Assembly (NCBI GenBank): GCA_913053795.1
Contig: CAJXGZ010000002.1
Coordinates: 1-26,411, forward strand
Length of the DNA stretch: 26,411 nt
Origin: an uncultured Rhodospirillales bacterium
GTDB taxonomy: Bacteria; Pseudomonadota; Alphaproteobacteria; Rhodospirillales; 2-02-FULL-58-16
Direction of reading: 5' to 3'
Made by a program: the position numbers and the translations under genes. A model generated the notes under the pieces. That model was not told the origin of the DNA, searched no databases, and was given only the letters and a program-made list of their open reading frames with translations. Below, piece by piece: positions 22,202 through 26,411 of the stretch (positions are counted from its first letter, which is position 1; each line of letters opens with the position of its first letter).

Positions 22202-23217
22202 CACCAGGGAACCTGATTAAGGCCGATCGCCAAGGGGTTGCGCCACAGGCGCCGCCGCGCCAGAATTTCGCCGCGCCGGGCCATCAGGTCATCGAACAGG
22301 GCGAGGTAGTCTTTGCACATGCGCCCGGATGTGTTGGCGTATCCCGCCATGGCCCTTCGCCATTTTTCGTAGTTGGCGATCATGCGCTCCACGGCGGGCG
22401 CGAAATCCTCTGCTCCTGAGAACGACTCGCCGTAGCCGGCGCAGTATTCGGGCAAGGCCCCGCTGTCGCGGTACAACAACGGCAGACCTGACAGCGCCCC
22501 CTCAATATGATGCATGCCCGCCGGCTCGCTGACGGAGGCGGTCAGGTAAACATGGTGGGCGCGAAGCTCCTCGGCGATGGCCTCTCCCTCCATGACCGGC
22601 AAATGGCGCGCGTTTGAGAATTGAAAGCCGCCGGGCAAGTTGCCGATATAGGTGAATTCAAGCTTGCCCTCGCCCGCCGCCGCCATGTCGTCCAGGCGCC
22701 GGTAGACGTCAAAGCCCTTCATAAGATGCCCGCTCCAGTGATGGGTGATCAAGCGCAACGGCTGGGAGCCGTCCCAAGGCTTATGGCCGTTTGAATTAAA
22801 GATCCTTGTGTCGGCGCCGTTGAGAATCACCGTGCTTTCGCCTTCGCGCCGCCACACCTGAAGAGCGCGCAGCCACGAGCCGATAAACACCGTGTGATCG
22901 GCGCAGTAATTGGCGAGCCTGAGGCGGGCGTTCATGGTGCGCGCGCCCTTGCGCTGATCGCATTCGTTGATCCTGTGAACCACCAGGGCGCATGCGTTGC
23001 GCCCCATCAGGCAGCGTAGCGCCGCGCCGGGCGTGAAGGCGACGGCCGGATTGCGGCTGCGCGGATCGGTAATCAAAATCAGGTCGATGTCGCCGTCCTT
23101 GAGGTCAAAGACCACGTCATCCCCGCGCGCTTCGAGCGCCTCGGCCAGGGCAGCGGCGAAACGGTTGCCGCCGCCCCAAGGTCCGGACTGAATGCGTTGG
23201 CCGAAGGCGATTTTCAT
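22201..23217 (-). CDS. Glycosyltransferase (GT4-like, GT-B fold)
   Basis: A 338-residue protein beginning MKIAFGQRIQSGPWGGGNRF. The N-terminal domain shows LVVHRINECDQRKG and the C-terminal domain VILNGADTRIFN, LRLITHHWSGHLMKGFDVYR and the donor-site segment SEPAGMHHIEGALSGLPLLYRDSG. The pattern HRINECDQRKG is found in a subgroup of surface-polysaccharide transferases. It follows the ligase gene after 88 bp, unlike the tight joins elsewhere. A short frame in that gap ends in an ATGA overlap with its start. Confidence 0.85.
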   Translation of the reverse strand: MKIAFGQRIQSGPWGGGNRFAAALAEALEARGDDVVFDLKDGDIDLILITDPRSRNPAVAFTPGAALRCLMGRNACALVVHRINECDQRKGARTMNARLRLANYCADHTVFIGSWLRALQVWRREGESTVILNGADTRIFNSNGHKPWDGSQPLRLITHHWSGHLMKGFDVYRRLDDMAAAGEGKLEFTYIGNLPGGFQFSNARHLPVMEGEAIAEELRAHHVYLTASVSEPAGMHHIEGALSGLPLLYRDSGALPEYCAGYGESFSGAEDFAPAVERMIANYEKWRRAMAGYANTSGRMCKDYLALFDDLMARRGEILARRRLWRNPLAIGLNQVPW

Positions 23218-23309
23218 GCGGACTCGCAGCCCGCGTTCAGCAGACGGCCGGGAATCAAGGAAAAGACCCCCGTCAAGACTTGGGCCTTGGCGAGAAGAAG
23301 TGTTTTCAA
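23214..23309 (-). CDS. Possible 31-codon coupling mini-ORF between ligase and GT4
   Basis: A frame from TTG 23309, overlapping the ligase stop (TTGA), to TGA 23214, overlapping the GT start (ATGA), stays open for 31 codons. It begins MKTLLLAKAQVLTGVFSL and is hydrophobic in the middle. A longer in-frame start (GTG within the ligase 3' end) is also possible. The double overlap matches the coupling style of this operon, but a 31-codon open frame can occur by chance, and I know no homologue. It could equally be an untranslated spacer. Confidence 0.3.
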   Translation of the reverse strand: MKTLLLAKAQVLTGVFSLIPGRLLNAGCESA

Positions 23310-24520
23310 CGTTTTTTCCCGTCGGAAGTGGACATCATGAGGCACAAACTGGTGGACAGAATGGCCGTCGCCAGCCACCAATTCTGCCACACGCCGAAGC
23401 TGACCTGCCCTATAACCAGATAGGTAACGGCCATGGCGAAAAAAGCGGCGGCCATTTTGGCGTTGCCGCTGGTTTTCCCGATAGCGAACAGCAAGGCCGC
23501 CAGCGCGACGGCGATCAAAACCGCGCCCACGCCCCCCAACTCAAGCCATATTTGCAGAAACCCGTTATGGGGATGCAAAGGCAGGGATTCAGGGAACATG
23601 CGGCCATCGTACCCCTTCATGGGCTCATGTCCGCCCTCGATGAAGCGAGAAGCATCAAGACCCCAGCCAAGAAATGGATGTTGTTCGATGCGCTCAACCA
23701 CAAACCGCCAAATCCATGTTCGCTGCTCCAAGGTAGGCATGCTCCGTATTATTTTGGCTTGCGCCTCTCCCTGCGCCGCCACAGGAAAAAGAAGAAACCG
23801 ATAGATGAACGGGGCGGCGATCAAAAAGCCCGCCGCCAGAGCCCCAAAAACGCGCACGGCTTTGCGGCCTCCCGCCGCCAGCACGGGGAACAGAAGGACG
23901 GACAAGAAAAGCGCTATTATCGGCGTCTTGGTTCGCGCCATGAAAACGGCGACGGCGACGACCGCCAAGACCAATATCCCCCAACGCCAGCCGCGCCATC
24001 TCGCCGCCGCCATGACCAAGGGCCAAGCCAAGACGGCGAGAATGGCGGCGCCGGGATTGAGACTCGGCATGTGATCATCCATCTTTCCCGGAAAATCGTG
24101 AAAAAGCCGGGTAATGGGACCGTTTGTCGCGTTCTCGAATAGGAGAAGGGCCGCCAAGGCCGCCCCCGCAAGGAGAAAGTATTTCGCCAGAACATTCCGC
24201 TCCTCAGACTCCAACAGCCCGGCGGCGGCGGCGAGGGTTCTGGCGGCCGCAAGCAAGGCCGTCAAAGACCCCGCCAGACGCAACGCGCGCATGGGCTCAT
24301 AAGTCCAGGCCGCCGTAATCAACGCCCACAATATCGCCAGGACCAGAAGCCATAGAAAAACCGGCTGGTTTTTCGTGAGGAGGCCTTGGCGAACCCGCTT
24401 ATCGGCCAAGGAGAATACGGCGGCGGCAACCACCAGGGGAACAATCCCATGGGGGGCGAAAGCCGCCACCGGCGCCAGAAGAAAGGCCAGGGATGAAAAA
24501 ATTAAGACACGGGGGTTCAT
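23306..24520 (-). CDS. O-antigen ligase/polymerase family membrane protein (Wzy_C)
   Basis: This 404-residue polytopic inner-membrane protein has about ten or more hydrophobic segments. The periplasmic loop carries the family motif HPHNGFLQIWLELG near residue 320, preceded by HPFLGWGLDASRF and RSMPTLEQRTWIWRFV, as in WaaL and related Wzy_C-domain proteins. These ligate or polymerise lipid-linked glycans in the periplasm. ATG 24520 (MNPRVLIFSSLAFLLAP) follows the GT4 stop by 31 bp. No good Shine-Dalgarno precedes it; a TTG four codons upstream is an alternative. Ligase and polymerase cannot be told apart by sequence alone. Confidence 0.87.
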   Translation of the reverse strand: MNPRVLIFSSLAFLLAPVAAFAPHGIVPLVVAAAVFSLADKRVRQGLLTKNQPVFLWLLVLAILWALITAAWTYEPMRALRLAGSLTALLAAARTLAAAAGLLESEERNVLAKYFLLAGAALAALLLFENATNGPITRLFHDFPGKMDDHMPSLNPGAAILAVLAWPLVMAAARWRGWRWGILVLAVVAVAVFMARTKTPIIALFLSVLLFPVLAAGGRKAVRVFGALAAGFLIAAPFIYRFLLFPVAAQGEAQAKIIRSMPTLEQRTWIWRFVVERIEQHPFLGWGLDASRFIEGGHEPMKGYDGRMFPESLPLHPHNGFLQIWLELGGVGAVLIAVALAALLFAIGKTSGNAKMAAAFFAMAVTYLVIGQVSFGVWQNWWLATAILSTSLCLMMSTSDGKKR

Positions 24521-24551
24521 GAATAAATACAATATGTTCGTGCTGAGTCCG

Positions 24552-25913
24552 TCAACGCCGCCTAAGCTCCAGGATATCCTCGAACCATCCGGCAAAGGCT
24601 GAAACATAACCCCTGACGTCAAAGCGGGCCGCCGCGTCATCGTGGGCGTTTCGCCCAAGGCGTTGGCGCAGGTCATCATCCGAAGACAAGTCGACAATAG
24701 CCCGCGCCATGGCTTCGGAGTCGCCGCGCGGGACAAGAAAGCCGGTGGCTTCGCCGGGACCGTATTCGCCGTCCGTCAATGATTTTACCTGCTCGGGAAT
24801 CCCGGCGACGGCGGAGGCGATAATGGGGACGCCGCAAGCCATGGCCTCCATCACCGTTTGCGGGGCGGTGTCCACCTTGGCCGGATGAAGATAAACGTCG
24901 GCCGCCTGATAATACCTCGCCACCTTTGATTTTTCATTTTCGAAAGGAACGAAGCGCACCTCGACGTTTCCCATTTTGCGGCTCGGCGCACGATCGCCCA
25001 GGCCGAGGAAGACGATGCGCCTTCCTTCGGCCCTGGCGGCGGCCAATTGAAGGGCTTTTTCCAAGGTGGGGTAATCCTTCCAACGATTGGTTCTAAGCCC
25101 GCGCGCGACGAACAACATGGTCACGGCGTCCTCGGGGATGTCCAGCTCCCGCCTGAGAGAAGCCTTGTCGCCGGGCCTGAAAATGTCCATTTCAACGCCG
25201 TAAGGAATCACCTTGGCTTCCACCACGCCGCCCTGAAGCATGGACTTCTCCACCTTGTCCATCAGCCATTGGGAGGCGGTGCTCACATACAAGCGGCTGC
25301 GCGAGAAAATTTGTTTCTTAACGGCCCAGTTTTGGGCCGAGCTATCCTTGCGGACCGGTTGGTGAATGTTCAGATCAGGGCATTCGCCGCACCCGGTTTT
25401 CCATCGTTCGCAATCGAAGGAATGGGCGCAATGGCCGCTCAGCAGCCACGCGTCATGGGGATTGAGAATGAAGGGAACGGCGGCGCTCAGCTGCGGCAGC
25501 ATCCTGAGATCGAAATATTTTCCGTGCAGGTTATGGGCGTGGACGATGTCGGGACGCTCCGTCGTTAAGTCCAATAGTTTGCTTGTTCCCGGAAAATTGA
25601 AGTCCTCACGTCCACGGCGCCAATCAAGGATGCTGGGAGGGCGGGAGACATGATCGAGGATTCTGTGCAGCCGCCCGGCTCCGCGCGCATTCGCCGTTAA
25701 ACGTCTTGCGCGATCCGAAAGAGCCCCCAGCCCGGCGCCCCAGACGCCGTATCCGCTGGGAATGCGATAGATTCCCTCCTCAGCCCGCTCCGTGATCTTT
25801 CCCACCGCCAACCAAGACTTGTGACCGGCCCCGCGGTAGCCGTGAAGCAGCCGGGTGGCCACGCTCTCCGCTCCGCCGCCCAAGTTGGACGTATTGACTT
25901 GAAGAATACGCAT
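24552..25913 (-). CDS. Glycosyltransferase family 4 with four-cysteine insert
   Basis: A 453-residue GT4. It opens MRILQVNTSNLGGGAESVA, the acceptor-domain glycine loop. After HAHNLHGKYFD it has a cysteine segment with C162, C168, C175 and C178 (C-x5-C-x6-C-x2-C) following HDAWLLSG, seen in WcaC-like transferases and possibly a zinc knuckle. The donor domain holds VIPYGVEMDIFRPGD, MLFVARGLRTNRWKDY and the motif DTAPQTVMEAMACGVPII. ATG 25913 overlaps the upstream GT2 stop by one base (TGATG); the longer reading from 26066 runs inside the GT2 gene. It probably adds a sugar early in repeat-unit assembly. Confidence 0.9.
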   Translation of the reverse strand: MRILQVNTSNLGGGAESVATRLLHGYRGAGHKSWLAVGKITERAEEGIYRIPSGYGVWGAGLGALSDRARRLTANARGAGRLHRILDHVSRPPSILDWRRGREDFNFPGTSKLLDLTTERPDIVHAHNLHGKYFDLRMLPQLSAAVPFILNPHDAWLLSGHCAHSFDCERWKTGCGECPDLNIHQPVRKDSSAQNWAVKKQIFSRSRLYVSTASQWLMDKVEKSMLQGGVVEAKVIPYGVEMDIFRPGDKASLRRELDIPEDAVTMLFVARGLRTNRWKDYPTLEKALQLAAARAEGRRIVFLGLGDRAPSRKMGNVEVRFVPFENEKSKVARYYQAADVYLHPAKVDTAPQTVMEAMACGVPIIASAVAGIPEQVKSLTDGEYGPGEATGFLVPRGDSEAMARAIVDLSSDDDLRQRLGRNAHDDAAARFDVRGYVSAFAGWFEDILELRRR

Positions 25914-26411
25914 CACAGCCCCAACAACGCCCTGAGACATCTCGCCATGGCGTAAAGAGAGCCCGCCCGCCAGGAAGCCTTGATCAGCTTGCCCCGCGTC
26001 TCGGCGCGAACCGCGCCTGAGGACAGCTTGTATTTCACGGCAAGACTTATTGACAGGTCGTTCCAAATGGCCCCAGCATCCGTGAAGCCTGTTTTTTCGA
26101 TAAACGTCTCGGCCAGACGGAAACAGTTGCGAAGCCCCGCCTCGGCCATGGAGGGGGAAACCTCATCCAGGCGCCTCAGCATCAGCCAACGCAGACCACC
26201 CAACTCCTCCTCATCCAGGTCGGGAAGGATTCGTTTAATGGCCCGGCGGCTGACCGAGGCGCTACGCCCGGCGGTTTCGTCAAAATGCTTCCGGGTGACC
26301 CCTTCGCCGTGCTCCCTGACCCGGATCAAAGGCTGCTCGTGACGGACGATTTTGAGACCGGCCTCGACGCAGCGGTCCCATAGGTCGTAATCCTCGGCGC
26401 GCTCATGGGCC
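25913..26411 (-). CDS. Glycosyltransferase family 2, C-terminal part (5' end beyond right edge)
   Basis: The frame is open to the window edge and encodes 165 residues. The visible start reads AHERAEDYDLWDRCVEAGLK, which is the ED catalytic-base region of GT2 enzymes, followed by IVRHEQPLIRVREHGEGVTRKH. The rest is a helical C-terminal extension without a recognisable motif. The N-terminal DxD half is outside the window. It is translationally joined to the next GT4 by TGATG. The internal TTG at 26329 is not a true start. Confidence 0.82.
   Translation of the reverse strand, partial: AHERAEDYDLWDRCVEAGLKIVRHEQPLIRVREHGEGVTRKHFDETAGRSASVSRRAIKRILPDLDEEELGGLRWLMLRRLDEVSPSMAEAGLRNCFRLAETFIEKTGFTDAGAIWNDLSISLAVKYKLSSGAVRAETRGKLIKASWRAGSLYAMARCLRALLGL

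Overview
The window looks like chromosomal DNA of an alphaproteobacterium, probably Rhodospirillales-like. Three things point that way: GC-rich coding sequence, an aerobic-type cobalamin cluster with CobN and CobW, and dense overlapping operons with frequent GTG/TTG starts. The genus cannot be fixed from the sequence alone. No rRNA, tRNA, CRISPR array, insertion sequence or prophage gene was seen.

Region 1 (1-10477) is a cobalamin (B12) locus. On the minus strand, reading right to left, it runs cobS, cobC, cobU/cobP, cobW, then a four-gene signalling operon, then cobN (cut by the left edge). cobT is divergent on the plus strand. cobU, cobS, cobC and cobT finish the nucleotide loop of B12; cobW and cobN belong to cobalt handling and insertion. 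The signalling operon (531-5904) encodes a secreted protein built of about 11 helical repeats, a dCache/HAMP histidine kinase, a CheY/Rcp1-like receiver, and a REC-PAS-histidine kinase that ends 3 bp before cobN. The repeat protein and the dCache kinase are each broken by a frameshift, so the input side of this pathway is either decaying or affected by sequence errors. A near-consensus sigma70-type promoter and an adjacent 9-bp dyad precede the operon.

Region 2 (10493-13891) holds two tandem paralogues with degenerate EAL (cyclic-di-GMP phosphodiesterase-like) domains on the minus strand. A PPP-family phosphatase gene is divergent from them.

Region 3 (13973-26411) is a surface-polysaccharide locus. 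It opens with a plus-strand UDP-glucuronate decarboxylase (UDP-xylose synthesis) and a small convergent cysteine-containing protein. A long minus-strand operon follows: a GT2 (cut by the right edge), a GT4, an O-antigen-ligase-like membrane protein, a possible 31-codon mini-ORF, three GT4 genes, a YdcF/ElyC-like membrane protein between two of them, a GT2 and an asparagine synthase. Most junctions overlap by 1-14 bases, so this is probably one translationally coupled unit. It would build and perhaps polymerise or ligate an O-antigen or capsule-like glycan whose acidic sugars or peptides may be amidated.

The most unusual items are the repeat-protein/kinase module wedged between cobW and cobN, its two frameshifts, a structured cobT leader with two mutually exclusive hairpins, the degenerate EAL pair, and a REP-like palindrome fused to the end of cobC.
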